The notes under the pieces are model-generated. The model did not search any database, was not told where the DNA came from, and saw only the letters and a program-made list of their open reading frames with translations. The translations under genes and the position numbers were made by a program. This document shows, piece after piece, positions 1-12,566 of a DNA stretch of 64,000 nt (position 1 is the first letter of the stretch; each line of letters begins with the position of its first letter). The DNA comes from Litomosoides sigmodontis (Eukaryota; Nematoda; Chromadorea; Rhabditida; Onchocercidae). The stretch spans positions 6,363,738 through 6,427,737 of the forward strand of contig OY718808.1 of assembly GCA_963070105.1 (NCBI GenBank). The letters run 5' to 3'.

Positions 1-1190
1 TTTAGCTAAGAATTTATCTCATTTAATTCAAGTTATTTCTCTCCCTGTTGTATAAGTAAAATTACAGTGCAATGTATCAGACGGTCAGTCACCTTCACTT
101 CATCCCACTTAGAAGGAAGAATCGATCAGATTTGGCTGATAAGACTGAATTCAGTGAAATACTTTATACGTTTTCTGCCGCTATTTTAAAACACTTCGTT
201 TCCGAAAATTCAGTTGTAGCACTCAAAATGCAACTAGCAAAGAAGCCTAAAATTGTAAATGTACAAGGATCTTGAATTCCAAACGTTTTATTTTTCTAAA
301 AAAAAGGTCAATCTTAATTTCAGTTTACATTCTAGAACTTTAGCAGAAAAAATTTTATGAATTGAATTTTTGATTATAGCGATAAATTATATTAAAAAGG
401 TTCTTCTGGCTTTTTCTCGTAAACATCAGCGATTGATAATGTTTGCGAGACAGACTGCTGCAAATTCTCGAAGTCCCATTAATCTCGGCCCAATGATGTA
501 CTCCCTCAGAGAGGAAGTCGCAGACAGCTCTCTCACTTCAGGCACCTTTCCCTTGCTACACTCCTATTGCGCTCTATGCAAATTGGCTAAGCTAATTCAA
601 TTAATCAGTGAGCACTTCGTTCGGCTTCTTCCCTCTCATCCTCCACTGATGTTAGCGACCTTTTTAAAAACTTTTTGTTCATTTGTGCAAGCCTACCAGT
701 TATCTTTTGTGTGGCTCCTCTGATTTAGCATCACTTTTGATTTGTGCAGGAATTATCGACTAGTTCGCCCTCATCAATTACCTAATTTCACTTTTCAATG
801 ATTGAAGTTCAGCAAATTAACCTTAATTACACATATCCTACAGGCTCAAAGTAAAGTATCATCCATTGCTGCTGTAAAAGTTTAGCGCGAAAGGATTTAG
901 TCACCGTTGTTCGTTGGCCAGGTGGGACGGACGGCATCTTTCCTCCTTCAATCCAATCAGTCTGAAATGCATTCATCGCAGGCTTAGGAGAGGGCGAATG
1001 AATCGATCGTATGGAATCGATCGAAATTACGTTGTGATCGATTGAAAGCACCGATTGCTAAACATTCTTGTTTAAAATGAAAAAAAATGAATATAAACAT
1101 TTGTGCAGCTAATGAGCCTGAAAACAACCTCTTCACTATTTTCCTTATGCTTTCATTATTATCTCACTGAAGCTGCAAGTTTTGCTTCAT

Positions 1191-1227
1191 CTCTCTCTCT
1201 CTCTCTCTCTTTGTGTGTGCGTGTGTT
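1191..1227. repeat. CT/TG dinucleotide microsatellite
   Basis: An uninterrupted CT run of about 20 bases passes directly into a TG-rich run with one C interruption. It is simple sequence with no coding potential. Confidence 0.9.
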
Positions 1228-1939
1228 TAAAATGATTTTAAATGTTTTTTGTTGGATGGTCGGAGGGTGGTAATTGGTCAGGGTGAGTGACAGCACTAAA
1301 AGTGATGTTACTCGTAACTCATTCATTACCTTTCAGTAAGTAATGGGAGAGGGACGTTCATTTGCACTAATAAATATTTTTCTCTTTTATTTATAATACA
1401 TTCCTCAAGTCATTTTCGATATACCAATGTTTGCTTAATTTGTTAATTAATTACATTCTTCTCCTTTCCTATTTCTGTTCGGTCAAATAACCTACCTGTT
1501 ATATTAGTTCATTAAGTGAGCCTTTGGTGCTACTACTGAAATTATAGCATTAAGCGAGTGAAATATTAGCCGAAAATTGTGGCACTAAGAGATGTGGCGA
1601 AAAACTTTTTCAAACTTTTCCGCTCATAGTCAACTGATAGTGCGGCTTGGCGTCAATGAACTTGTGGAATATTCACGACTATTTCTAAACTTCCTCACAT
1701 CTCATTTAAATTTACCACTACTTTTCATTCTTAAATTTTATCTGTAAGTTTAAAAATCTACGAGTTTTAAATGATAATAATTCTCGTCTCTTCTCGTTAC
1801 TCAAAAAGAAGTATAAAGTAATACTGAAAGGCAGAACGAGTAATCAGTGTCCTTAAAGAGCTGATAAGATGTAAAACTAAGGTTATAAGTAAGGTAAGTA
1901 ATGAAATGGAAAGGATGAATTAACACTGTGACGCAACAA

Positions 1940-1961
1940 CATCCATCCATCCATCCATCCA
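1940..1961. repeat. CATC tetranucleotide repeat
   Basis: About five tandem copies of CATC, flanked by AAC. It is a simple-sequence repeat in the non-coding region upstream of the acyl-CoA synthetase gene. Confidence 0.9.
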
Positions 1962-2452
1962 ACAGCAAATTTCTCAAGACTGACCTACCACCGTTTCACG
2001 TCGTTAGCTTCTTCCTCTTTGGTAGTAGAAGAAATTTGCAATCTTTCAATTTAAATTTTTATTGCCAAAAATCGAAAATCAACGCATCTAAATGAACAGC
2101 TAGCAAGAGTTAATTGAAAATTAAATCAGTACTTAATTTAGGACCACATGGATATATCCAATTCACTCAAACATTACATTTAATTTATTTCATGTTCAAC
2201 TTCCACTTTTAGAAAATTGTCATAACGTCAGTGCTACAACGTCGTATGATTAATTCAAGTGCTAATTAGTAATTTATAGCTTACAATTGCAACTTAATAT
2301 GTGTGCAGTCGTAATGACAGCAGTACCACTGACATTTGTGAATTTCATATTTTAGGTAACTTATCGATAATTGGAAGTAACAGAGTTATTAGTCTGCAAC
2401 TGCTATTCTCGTAGGAAAAAATAAATTTGCCGATTTGGTTTCGGAGTGAAAG

Positions 2453-5400
2453 ATGCCGATCAAGTCTGAACTTACAGACGTTCAGGTTCCTCACGTTCCG
2501 TTTCATGAAGTAATCTTTTCTGAAATGCAACGATATGGCAATGAATTGGCGCTGGTAATCAAACGTTGCTATTACTAATACTTTTTGAAATTTATTCAAA
2601 AAGCGAAGCTTTCCTTTCGCTACGTTTTTACAGATAAATAACGACACCGATGAAATATTCACATTCGAGGATATTCTAATCAAAACGAAATACATTGCAA
2701 ATTCGTTGCTTGCAATGAGAATAGAGAAAGGCGAGGTAAGGCGACGACTGCTCCTACCTGTTACATTACATTAATTAGTGTAATTAATCGAAATTTCTGG
2801 GGAGAAATGGTTCGTACGAAAGGAAATGAGCAAAAGGCAGTTCAAAATTTGCCTCTTCAATTTGGCTGTTTGCTCGACCGATCTTAGTTGCATCATTTGG
2901 GTCTTTTTTCTTTTGTAAATTTATAATAAGCGCATCTTCCATGAATTTATTTTTCCTTTATTTTTAAATAAAGTTAAAAAATTTTTCAATTTTTTTTGCA
3001 TACGCTTTGAATATTCCAGCCAATAATTCTATGCGTACCAAACTGTCCGGAATTCGTTTGGCTTTTTCTTGGCATATCACTTGCCGGTGGAATTGTTTGC
3101 CCGTTGCATCCAAGTTTTTCAAAAGGTTCACTTGACAGTTTCAAATTTTATTCGCTCTTTACAGAAGCAATTAAGCAACTTCTGATGAACAATTGAAAGG
3201 GATAAATTGAAATGTTCTATTTGGTTGCAATGAATTTTCAAATAAATATCACAATATCATGTACATGTACCACTTCATTATTATTAATTACGCTTTTAAT
3301 GACTTCGCAGAATACCGACAATGCATTTAGCTTAGAAGGGGAGGATAGGAAAACGCTGAAGATGAAACTGAAAGTAAGAATGATAGTTCCGGAAAGTGAA
3401 AGTAACAATGATCTATCCTGATGAATTTTACGCTACGTGCAATATTTCACTATCACTGTCTTACAGTTAAAGTAAAATAAATAGGTAAAAAGGACTTGGA
3501 ACTGTCTGACTCGAGGAATTTGATTAGAAGTTGACGAAGAGGAAAAATTTGCTATTTAGAACAAATTCGGTGGATTATTTTCACTTTGTAAAGTCACACT
3601 CTCAGGTAAATCGTTAATTTAGAATGCTAATTGATGAAAAGAGCCCAAAGTTATGCAAATTGATATTGGCCAATTTGCTGTTTCCATCCCATTCCGTCTG
3701 ACTTATTCCTTTTTTTCTTACAGCCAACCGCTCTTTCTTCAATTTCCAATTCAGCGAACTCGTATTTCCGACGTATTTCCTACGTCATTTTTAATTATAT
3801 CAAATTAATGAACTATTTATCAATAAGCAACTTTTTTTTTTTTTTGCAACAAAACGTAGGAAATACGTTCAACGAGTTCACTGAACCGTGGATTTTTTCG
3901 CACCCTAAGCCTGAGGGTAGACTTTTTTCCTCATTCGACGAGTGGTTGAGTGAAATTGGAGTTGCAGGTGGTTTTCTGTTGAAGTAAGTATTTCACGTCG
4001 CAGTGAGTTTCAATTTTCAGACGAAATGCGCTGGCAAATAATGGATTCAACGTCGAGATTTGCATTTGTTGTACCACACGCATTGGATAACGTGTCGGCG
4101 GTGTTTAACGAATTGAGCATCGATCACAGGGTATGGACAGAAATAATATCATAATTAGTGGTTGAGCGATAAAATTCAAATTTAGATAATTTGCGTTGGC
4201 AATCGTCAGCTGTCAAAGGGATTTCCGATACTGAGTGATTTAGCTCTGACAGCAGCACGTTGTTCGTCAACCTATCCAGAAATGAGCCCAGAAGAGGACA
4301 TTGTCTTCCTGCCTTATTCAACAGGGACGAGTGGACCACGAAAGGGAGTAGCCATTACACATTTCGTTCTCAACGCTATGCTAAAAACATTTAACAAGTA
4401 AGATATCAGAAGTGTCAGCTTTTCAAACATTTATTGAATGATTGATGATTTTGCTAATTGGAATTGGTGGTAATATTATTATCAAACACTCAAAACGTAA
4501 ATTATTCCTTATAACCTACCACACAATTCCTTAGCCGTAACATTGCCCTAATTTTATCATTTCATAAAATATCGCGTAGTATCACTTTTAACTCTAAACT
4601 TTCCTTCATTGTTAGCAAAATTAGTACTCTTAAAATTTCAAATATACTATTGCATTGTTAAATTCTAACCGACCAGTAATCCACTAATGGACAATTTAAA
4701 ATAATTGCAAAATTTACTGACAAATATTCAACTAAACACATTCACTTCAAAAACATTTTGCGAAAAAATGAAGTTATTGTTTATTTTAAATTATCTTTAA
4801 ATCTTTAAAATTTGAAGATTATGAATAAAGAAGAAACGATCAGTTCATTTCATTAGCTTTGGTATATTTCAGTAGAGAAGCTTACGAGTTACCAAATCGC
4901 GGGGAATTCATTCTTTCAAATGCTCTGTTTCACGATACCTTCGGACGCGACATACTCTTTTCATCGTTATCGAACGGTGCAACTGTTGTAACGTTTGCAG
5001 ACAACGTGGAAACGCTGGCAAAATGCATCCATGCGTACAAGGCTTGTTACACACCTTACTTCTTATTAATTAATTTACCTTAAATAGCAGCTGTTGTACA
5101 GTTGCGTGATGCATAATGCATGACCGTTCCATTCTGTCAAGCCGTATCGTACGATAAGCAAATGTTCCATGCTGTCTCTTAAACAACTACACTATTGAAC
5201 TTTCCTTAGAATTAACCGATTTTCACTTGAGTTAAACTTTTTTTCTTGTTTAAATTAATAACTGTTTTTGACAGGTGAAGACACTATTTGTCAGTCCTAC
5301 CACACTCAGACACCTTTGTAACGCAGATATAATTCATCGTTATCCGTACTATCACCTGAAAACAGTGGTCATTGGAACGGAAGCTATTAGTGAGGATACG

Positions 5401-7126
5401 ATGAAGCTGGCATATCGGTGTCTACCGTTTGTTAAGCATTTCAGTACAGGTATCTCTCTTCAAGCATTACTTCTGAAAAGCGGTAGCTTATTTAGGGATT
5501 CGTTTTCATTAACAAATCCCTGTCTCTTTTCATCGCAAGCAATTTTCAGTTCATTGTAATTTTCATTTCAAATGAAACAATAATTCCTGCCTTTAATGGT
5601 TATCATGATTTTTGTCATTTTTTGTAGTTTGAACTGGTGATACCAGTAGTTCTTGTTATCAGTAGCTAACAGTCTACAGTTAATGCACTTCGAGTTCTTT
5701 ACATCCTCAGTCTTTCAGTTTATGAAATGACTGAAGCCGGAATTATCAGTCGAACAACCAAGTTCTCGCCTTTCATATCTCGATCGTGTGGAACACTGTG
5801 TGCTGGCCTAAGCATGATAGTAAATCCTCTCCCATTCAGTCTTAGCTTATAAAATCTTCAAAAATCAAATATTTCAATTGCTAAAGATTGATTTTTAAAG
5901 CGTTAAAATTTTGTCAAGTATTTTGAAAGATAAGAACGGCAAAATATCGGTGTTATCAGCAGCAGTTTGTGTTGAGGTGATAGATATGATCAGTGGAGTT
6001 GAAGTTGGCATAAACCAGCAGGGCCTTATTTTGCTCAGAGGACAAACTGTAATGTCACCGTACTGGCGGAACGATAAAGCTACGTTTGAGGATTTCCAAC
6101 GAAATGGCTGGAGAAATACTGGTACGGAGTTGTGAATGCAAGTAATCAGGTTTGCACGACAGCGAGATTCTCAGGAATGTGAGGTAACTCAGTGAATTTT
6201 TTAGGTGATATCGGATTTTATGACGAGGATGGAAATGTGTTTCTGGTTGACCGAGAAAAACAAATGATCAAGGTTGATGGTTTACAGGTGCGATTTTTTG
6301 CATCCTTCCATCATATTTTCAAAAAGTTCGAAAGAAATACTTTTAAATGCAATTTTTCCCAATTTCATTAGAAGGAAAACTTTTCAATTCGATTAGAAGT
6401 TAAGCTGACCCCTTGAATTTGACGATAATCTGAATTCTCAACGAGTATGTCCAATAAATTTTACGTTTAGGTGACACCACAAGAGTTAGAATCAATCTTA
6501 CTAACTCATCCGGCAATTGCTGAAGCGGCAGTTGTGCCTGCTACAAAAGTAAATCAGCAAGAAATACCGGTCGCTTTCGTGGTGCTAAAACCTCGCATAC
6601 CTGCTACGCCTGAACAGATTAAGGCATTTATTAATGGTATATTTTGAACTGTTATCATTCATTAAAGTGTTGAGGTGGTGGAAAGGGAGCAAATCAATTG
6701 ATAATTAATTGCAGTGTAACGGAATGTTTTGAAACCTTTAACAGTAATTTCATTTTCAGATCGTGTGATGCGTCATAAGCAGGTGGATGTTGTGGTAATA
6801 GCAATGACATTACCGAGATCACCCGGTGGCAAGATACTTTGGCGACTGTTACGTGAAGCTGCTGATAGGTATACGTGAATTAATTCAATTGCTCCTCACT
6901 CACTTAATGTGCAACCTGTCATTAGCATTATTATCACAAAACTTCCATCGCATGAAGGCCTAGGAAGTTCTTATCAGACGAAGGTGGCGAAGCGGCTGAA
7001 ACGATCGCCCTCAGAGGACTATCTAATCTACGATTTGAGTTAAATATGACTCATTGCTTGCGCAACAGTCACACTTGCAACCAACTTTGTCATCATCTCA
7101 TGAATTTGCCATTTAACTGCCTATAA
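2453..7126 (+). CDS. Acyl-CoA synthetase / 4-coumarate-CoA ligase-like, AMP-binding enzyme
   Basis: Predicted exons: 2453-2554, 2634-2735, 3020-3113, 4021-4130, 4186-4397, 4873-5041, 5275-5449, 5719-5819, 5977-6121, 6205-6287, 6471-6636, 6760-6868, 6964-7126. They join in frame to 576 aa, a normal length for the ANL superfamily. Family motifs seen in order: N-terminal VPHVPFHEVIF; the AMP/ATP loop YSTGTSGPRKG (about residues 180-190); YEMTEAG; the hinge GDIGFYDEDG; DREKQMIKVDG; and PRSPGGK with the catalytic l lysine near residue 511. Members activate a carboxylate (fatty or aromatic acid) to its adenylate and then to the CoA thioester; the substrate cannot be told here. There is no SKL-type peroxisomal signal: the protein ends FNCL, so it is probably cytosolic or membrane-associated. 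The intron after 5041 needs a GC donor. The acceptor at 5976 was chosen because it gives a gap-free family alignment. Confidence is high for the family and good for most exons. Confidence 0.92.
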
Positions 7127-7256
7127 TTATCCTAGCAAATGATTGTAATTTAACCATTTTAGGTTATTTCTTGTACAATTTGCTTTTCACGAAATAAGTA
7201 ATTTTAGACGTTAACATTAATGCTATTGTATTGTTGCATTTCAATCAAAAATAGCA

Positions 7257-7262
7257 AATAAA
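7257..7262 (+). terminator. Poly(A) signal AATAAA of the acyl-CoA synthetase gene
   Basis: Canonical AATAAA, 131 bases after the TAA stop at 7124-7126, on the coding strand. The position fits a short nematode 3'UTR. Confidence 0.6.
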
Positions 7263-7826
7263 TTGTATGTGAAAGACAATTTCACCAAATCTCTCACCAA
7301 TTCTTTCGTACTTTAACTTTCGTTGATGGCCGGCCTGTGCCGTTTGTAAAGAGTTGGAAGTACAGTGGAAGGAGAGTGACAATAGCGCAGCACTGGGAGA
7401 AGTGATAAGATATGCGCGATAACTTCGAATATGAAAGGTTTAAATTGTCCTCATTTCTGAAGTTCGTCGCAAGGAAATATTCCTGGCATTTGCAGGATTT
7501 ATCAGTTTTACCCATCCCTTCCTCCCACGTAGTCGAACTCGTTTTATCCTTCTACCATTGTCGTCCATGACTTCCCTTCATTTCAGTCTCTTCCCACCCC
7601 ACTCTCTCTCCTCCACTCCTCCTATCTCTCCCCTCCTCCTCCTCCTCATCATCATCGTCATCAATTTCAGGTCATAAATACCACCAAATCTTTTCATTTA
7701 TCACTAACAGCTTTCTCTTCCATTACCTCTCAGCATTTTTTACGCTACAAATATCAAATTTTTCTCCTTCATTGAAAGGTATTAGGAGGCATGGCGGTGA
7801 TGATTTGTGAACATTTCTTGCAAGAA

Positions 7827-7924
7827 TTTGCAACTTCCCGTCACTCTTATCACTCTTGAATGAATGACCGGTCAGTTTGCAACTTCCCGTCACTCTGATC
7901 ACTCTTGAATGAATGAACGGTCAG
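7827..7924. repeat. 49-bp direct tandem duplication
   Basis: Two adjacent 49-base copies (7827-7875 and 7876-7924), each starting TTTGCAACTTCCCG and ending CGGTCAG. They differ at two positions (T/G and C/A), so the duplication is recent or conserved. It lies in non-coding DNA. Confidence 0.9.
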
Positions 7925-8547
7925 TTCAAGTACGTTCAGTAATAACATTTTCACCGTGAAACTTTCCGGAAAAAATTTTGAATGTAAATATTTTTCATTC
8001 ATTCATTCACTTGAAACGATCGTTTGCTATACCTTAGCAAAGCTATCATTGATAAATCCAGCATTTTCTTTGAAATTATTTCGAAAAAAAAGAAACGATG
8101 GTTTTTCAGAACAGAAGAGATTACTTAGTGATATGTATTGTTCCAATTTCTACTCGAAAGAGAAGGAAAAAACGACAACGCTGAGACCGTCTGTAGTAGA
8201 AGAATTACAGTCTGAAAAAACTGATGAAATTCTTTGCTAAAAAAGTAAACTGTATTTTTAGCTCATTAATTTGCACCTTTCTCTTCATCGCATAACTCGA
8301 TTTCTAACATTTTCTCAAATTTTTTTTCGACAGAAACTCGTAGTTTGTTAAAATTCGTGAATGAAAGTGAACGCTCTAAATTTCGCAAACATTGATGGAG
8401 GAGGGATAGTTAATGAGGAAGAACTTTGGTTAGCAAAGGTGGAACAAATGGGTTGAAGGAATGAATTGATTGCGCTGCTGCCCTTGTGTTTTGTGAAGAT
8501 AATTGACGAAAAACCTGCTTCAGCAAATTTCATCTCTCCTCTCTCTC

Positions 8548-8623
8548 TCCTCTACATCTCTCTTTCCGTCCCTCTCTCTCCTCTGTCCTCTACATCTCTC
8601 TTTCCGTCCCTCCCTCTCTCTGT
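8548..8623. repeat. Tandem polypyrimidine repeat, period about 38 bp
   Basis: Two copies of a pyrimidine-rich unit containing CTACATCTCTCTTTCCGTCC, 38 bases apart and embedded in CT-rich simple sequence. Confidence 0.8.
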
Positions 8624-9178
8624 CGCTTGGTGTAAAGAATTTAATATCATTTCTAAACTAGCTGATAGATTGCACTTTTTTTCATTTCTTAAAGTGAAAA
8701 ATATCTTATTGAAATGTTCTATTTGAAATAGCCATCGTGAGGATGTCTGACTTTCATTTAAGTCATACTTTTTCGGCACTTTTTCATTGCTGGAAGAGAG
8801 AGGTGGGGAGGAAGGGAAACGAAGGAAAAAAGCAATTAAGCAATTAAACGCATAATTACTTCCCTGAATTGTTGTCTTTACTTTTCCAGAACAATTTCGA
8901 AAAATAAGAGCATTTTTTTCTCATTTACATGGAACGGAATTTATATCATTGAGCATTAACTTATATCTTATTATTCCCATCAAGCAGTCAAGGTTGTTCA
9001 ATTACCTTTCGCTAGCACTAAAATTGTATTTCAATAATTTTAATGCAATCAAGTGAATGAGGCGATTCACAGTGTTTGCGTCAAAATAATGAAAAATAGG
9101 ACAAATTTGGGGAACTATTCCTTTGAGGGAAGATCATTCCGCCTTTCACACGAAGAGGAAAAAATTCGTGCGAAACGA

Positions 9179-9336
9179 TCAATTAGGTTTTAACTTTGGT
9201 CCTTTCGTGATCAGCTGTTCAATCCTTTAAACTTTCCACCTTATCCCACATGAGAAACGAGTAGTTCAGGAGCAGAGTGACGCTGTGAAATTCGGTGTTG
9301 TAAAAGTTCGTCCGATCAAAGTTAAAATCTAATTGA
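9179..9336. repeat. Inverted repeat with 20-bp arms
   Basis: The left arm at 9179-9198 and the right arm at 9317-9336 are reverse complements with one mismatch, separated by a 118-base spacer. This could be a fold-back element or a remnant of a small DNA transposon. No transposase is nearby. Confidence 0.7.
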
Positions 9337-10759
9337 ACATGGCGAACAGATCAAAAGTTTTTTTCTCTTTGCCTTCTTCGGCACTTTCCAAGAGTTTCAA
9401 AATGGCGCATTATGAAATGGCAGAAATTTTCCATTTCCATTTCGCTCCTCCGTTTTCTTCTTGTCACTTTCATCCATTCTGAAGTCTGCGAGGAGAAAAG
9501 TACAATTTCGCAGATAATTTGTATTTCAGTTTTTCGAATGAAAAACTTTCATTTTCTTAGAAATTATCAATAAAATTAGAATATTTGTGTATTGCAAAAA
9601 GCACTTCACAAATTCGTATTTATATTTTTCTCTAAAAAAAGAACTAAAAAAAAGAAAATTATCAAAAGTGAATAAATTTATGTTCAAATTTCTTTTATTG
9701 AGCTGAGAGGAGGAGGAAAGTTATCAAAAAGTATGTTTTGAAAGTTATTGTAAGTTATGAAATAATTGTGTGAAAAGAAACAGCTGAATGGAAAATGTTT
9801 TGTTCATTTTTGAAGATTTTAATTTTTCTACTTACTTAAAACTCACTTTTCTCTTTCAACTTAAAAATATTAAGTTTTCGAAAATATTTAAAATTTCGAA
9901 AACAGTTACTTAACGCAGTCACAAACTATGAACCGTAAAATTTTGAAAATAATATTCCACTGATAACGTACTCTTCTTCACTCTTCACCCCACCACTCAT
10001 TCTGTTAGGCGCAATATTTTTTCGAACATTTTTTGTGGAAGTGAAAAAGGCAATTTATAGTAAAATTGATAATACTGCAATAGTTATAAAGTTATTTAAC
10101 AAGAAAAAAACCTATTTAGCGGCAGTCAACAGTTTATTACAAACTAAAAATTTATATAATTCAATTTCACACATTCATCATGGAGTCTCTCTCTCTCTCA
10201 CTCTCTCTTTTCCTCCCACATATTTTGTAGTGTATTTATGAATTGCATGCTCCAATCTCCTCAACAACTACCAAACCACACAATTTCAGCCGTCCTAATC
10301 GTCAAATTACTCCCAAAAAAGGATGAAAAAGTTAAACATAGAAGTAAGTAACTAAAAAATAGCTTTATAAACTAAATTAAAAATTGAAATTTCACACAGC
10401 CAGTTGGTTTTTTTCACAGACCAATCGTTGCATTAAAGCTTAGTAATATGAATTAATGAGAAAGCGAAATGAGATTACTTCTTCAAAAGCTTCCTCCACC
10501 CATTCATCCGTCCCTGAATCTCTCGCAGACAACCATTTCCTCTCTTTTTAACACAAAAATGACTTTGTCGTATAACTAACTGTAGTATAATGCTGCACAG
10601 TTCGTTGTCCATTCCTACTATTTCACTACTATTTTTACAAATTTCAAATGTTTGGGTAAATAAGTAACAATGCACATACATATGTGCAGTAGCTATTTTG
10701 ATGGCAAAAAGCAGTTGGCAAAGATGGGTTTAATTTCTTTTTTAAATTACCATTTTCAG

Positions 10760-10766
10760 GCAGACT
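10760..10766 (+). promoter_or_regulatory. Likely trans-splice acceptor and short leader of the membrane-protein gene
   Basis: A T-rich tract ending CATTTTCAG at 10759 is followed seven bases later by ATG. This is the usual arrangement of a spliced-leader acceptor in nematodes. No outron exon could be matched, so it may alternatively be an ordinary acceptor. Confidence 0.45.
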
Positions 10767-12566
10767 ATGAATTCGGATCATACATTTCTGACGATTTTGC
10801 TTTCAACGATCGAATTGATCAAAGGCGATGGCAGAAATCCGTTGAAATTTTTTTCCACCTTCGGAAATGCCACATATTATTATCAAAGTGGATTCTCCAA
10901 TCAAAGCAGTTTTTTGTAAGTTTTACAGTATGTGTAGTTCCAGTAGTGCATTGCATGCTTGTGCATTAGCAGCAACCAAGTAATTTTTATAATTTTTGTT
11001 TTTGACGGAACTTCCGTAACAAACCTTGTTAATCTCTGATTTTCAATCAAAACCGAGAAATTTCAAGGTAATTTCGTTCTCAGAATGAAGCCGACGTTGC
11101 ATGTTTTACTTATTATACGCCGTGGAAGCATTGGTTCTATTGTAGAAAATTACGTGATCATCTGCAGTCCAACAATGTTGTAAGGAATGACTCACAAGGA
11201 GTGGTCATATTTAATGTTGGCAATCTCAATTATCAATTACACACTTATGAAAACATCGTTGAACAACCTAAAGTGGGAAAATCATGCCATTTAAAAGTTT
11301 TCGAAATTAAGGTGATCATTTCTGCTTACGTTTTTTTTACGTTTAAAATTAAATTACTAGGTTAATATGTGATTGAGGAGGGGAGCAGTGGTGGAAAAAA
11401 GCGGGAATAGGAGAGGAGTGAAATTAAGGATGAAGCAATTATTAACTAATCTCTCCACCTGTAGATGGAATTAGCCTCACAGTTCTAATGGGCAGAGTGG
11501 AAAGGATGAAACCGATCGTGATGTAAATGCCAGTGAAATTCATTGTTTTATGAGTGACAATATGAATATCTTAACAATTACTGATCTGTGATCTGCTGCA
11601 AACACAAAAGTGCAAGTCGGGAAATTAATGAAGTTTAGCTAACTAACGAGCGTGTTCTTTTTATTTAAATGCTAATCATTTGATTCGATTTGTGGCTAAT
11701 TATTAGCGGTGCTATAAGAATACAGTTAATGTGAAGAATGGAAGTAAGTAGTATACCTATAAAATTGGCTTCATTTCCTGCACGAAAATAAAACAGTACG
11801 ACCCCGTGCCAACGGAGAAACGGAGAAGCTGACTTCTTGGATGGCATGATGCAGTTAGCAAAAGCAGGTTGCTGCTCATCCTGTAGTCTGTCACGTGTGC
11901 GTGTGTGTGTGTTGGTTGAGGTTATTTTGACGTGTACATCGTCGTTACAGGAATTGCGCAACATTTTTATTGGAAGCTCAGGAATGCCAGTGAACCACAT
12001 TTACTGGACGTGTCCACCGTATGCATGGTGTTGCGGTGCAGAATGCTGTGAACCATTCTACAAGCAAGTTTACTAGACAACCTTTCTTCCCTTCAGTTTC
12101 TTGTTTCACAATGCAGAATGGCGTCATCACGAGAGTTGAAACTACTCCCTTGTTTATCATTTCCACCATCCCTCTCCCTCTTCTTCTCCGCAGAATGAAG
12201 AATTTAATTCTCTTCTATCAAGTAATCACACACTTTCAGATTCTCATTTAAATCATTGCAATGCATTTTAATTTTGTTTCGTAATTTTTAATATTTGAAC
12301 TTTTTCCAGTTCAATTCTGTGTGAAAATATGATAGCATCAAGTAATGCAGAATGTTTTTAGAGATCCATGGCCAATACTCGGACCAGATTTTTTCAAACT
12401 AGTTGTTGCAGTAATAGTTTTTGCCGGTTTACTGGTCATTCCTGAATTGTATCGTCGATGGGGAAAACGGAAAATAGATAATACGCAACAATCTACGCCA
12501 AAATCTCCCACAGGAACTTCTGGGAGTAACACGGAGAACTCGGAAAAGTCACAATTCATAGCATAA
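10767..12566 (+). CDS. Small single-pass membrane protein with CCGxxCC cysteine module (Shisa/WBP1-like)
   Basis: Proposed exons: 10767-about 10918, 11084-11311, 11951-12067, 12351-12566. The first exon encodes a hydrophobic stretch (FLTILLSTIELI) fitting a signal peptide, then YYYQSGFSNQSSF. Exon 2 has paired aromatics and cysteines (ACFTYYTPWKHWFYC). Exon 3 has CPPYAWCCGAECCEP, the tight CC-G-CC pattern typical of Shisa, WBP1/VOPP1 and CYYR1-type single-span proteins. Exon 4 gives a transmembrane segment (KLVVAVIVFAGLLVIPELY), then a basic RRWGKRK stop-transfer and a Ser/Thr-rich tail ending QFIA. No PPxY motif is visible in the tail. Exons 2-4 join cleanly in phase 0. Exon 1 reaches its GTAAG donor in phase 2 and does not fit exon 2, so a micro-exon, an error in a six-T run, or a different first exon is possible. 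Function is unknown; the family assignment rests only on the cysteine pattern and topology. Confidence 0.6.

Larger units (their letters stand above)
1..2452. other. Intergenic / upstream region of the acyl-CoA synthetase gene
   Basis: No exon with recognisable protein similarity was found on either strand. Short open frames here lack splice signals and family motifs. The stretch holds a CT run followed by a TG run (1191-1227) and a CATC tetranucleotide run (1940-1961). An acceptor-like TTCTCGTAG near 2413 lies about 40 bases before the synthetase ATG and could be a trans-splice site for it. Confidence 0.6.
7127..10759. other. Intergenic region with tandem and inverted repeats
   Basis: After the synthetase 3'UTR I see no supported gene until 10760. 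The stretch contains pyrimidine-rich simple sequence (about 7540-7660 and 8520-8625), a 49-bp tandem duplication (7827-7924), a fold-back repeat pair (9179-9336) and a CT run near 10188-10210. Open frames here carry no recognisable domain. Confidence 0.6.

Noticed and set aside
3860..3985. Open segment ending FDEWLSEIGVAGGFLLK before a GTAAGT, a possible extra synthetase exon
   Set aside because: It does not align with the family, its phase breaks the join to the next exon, and skipping it gives a perfect gap-free join from 3113 to 4021.
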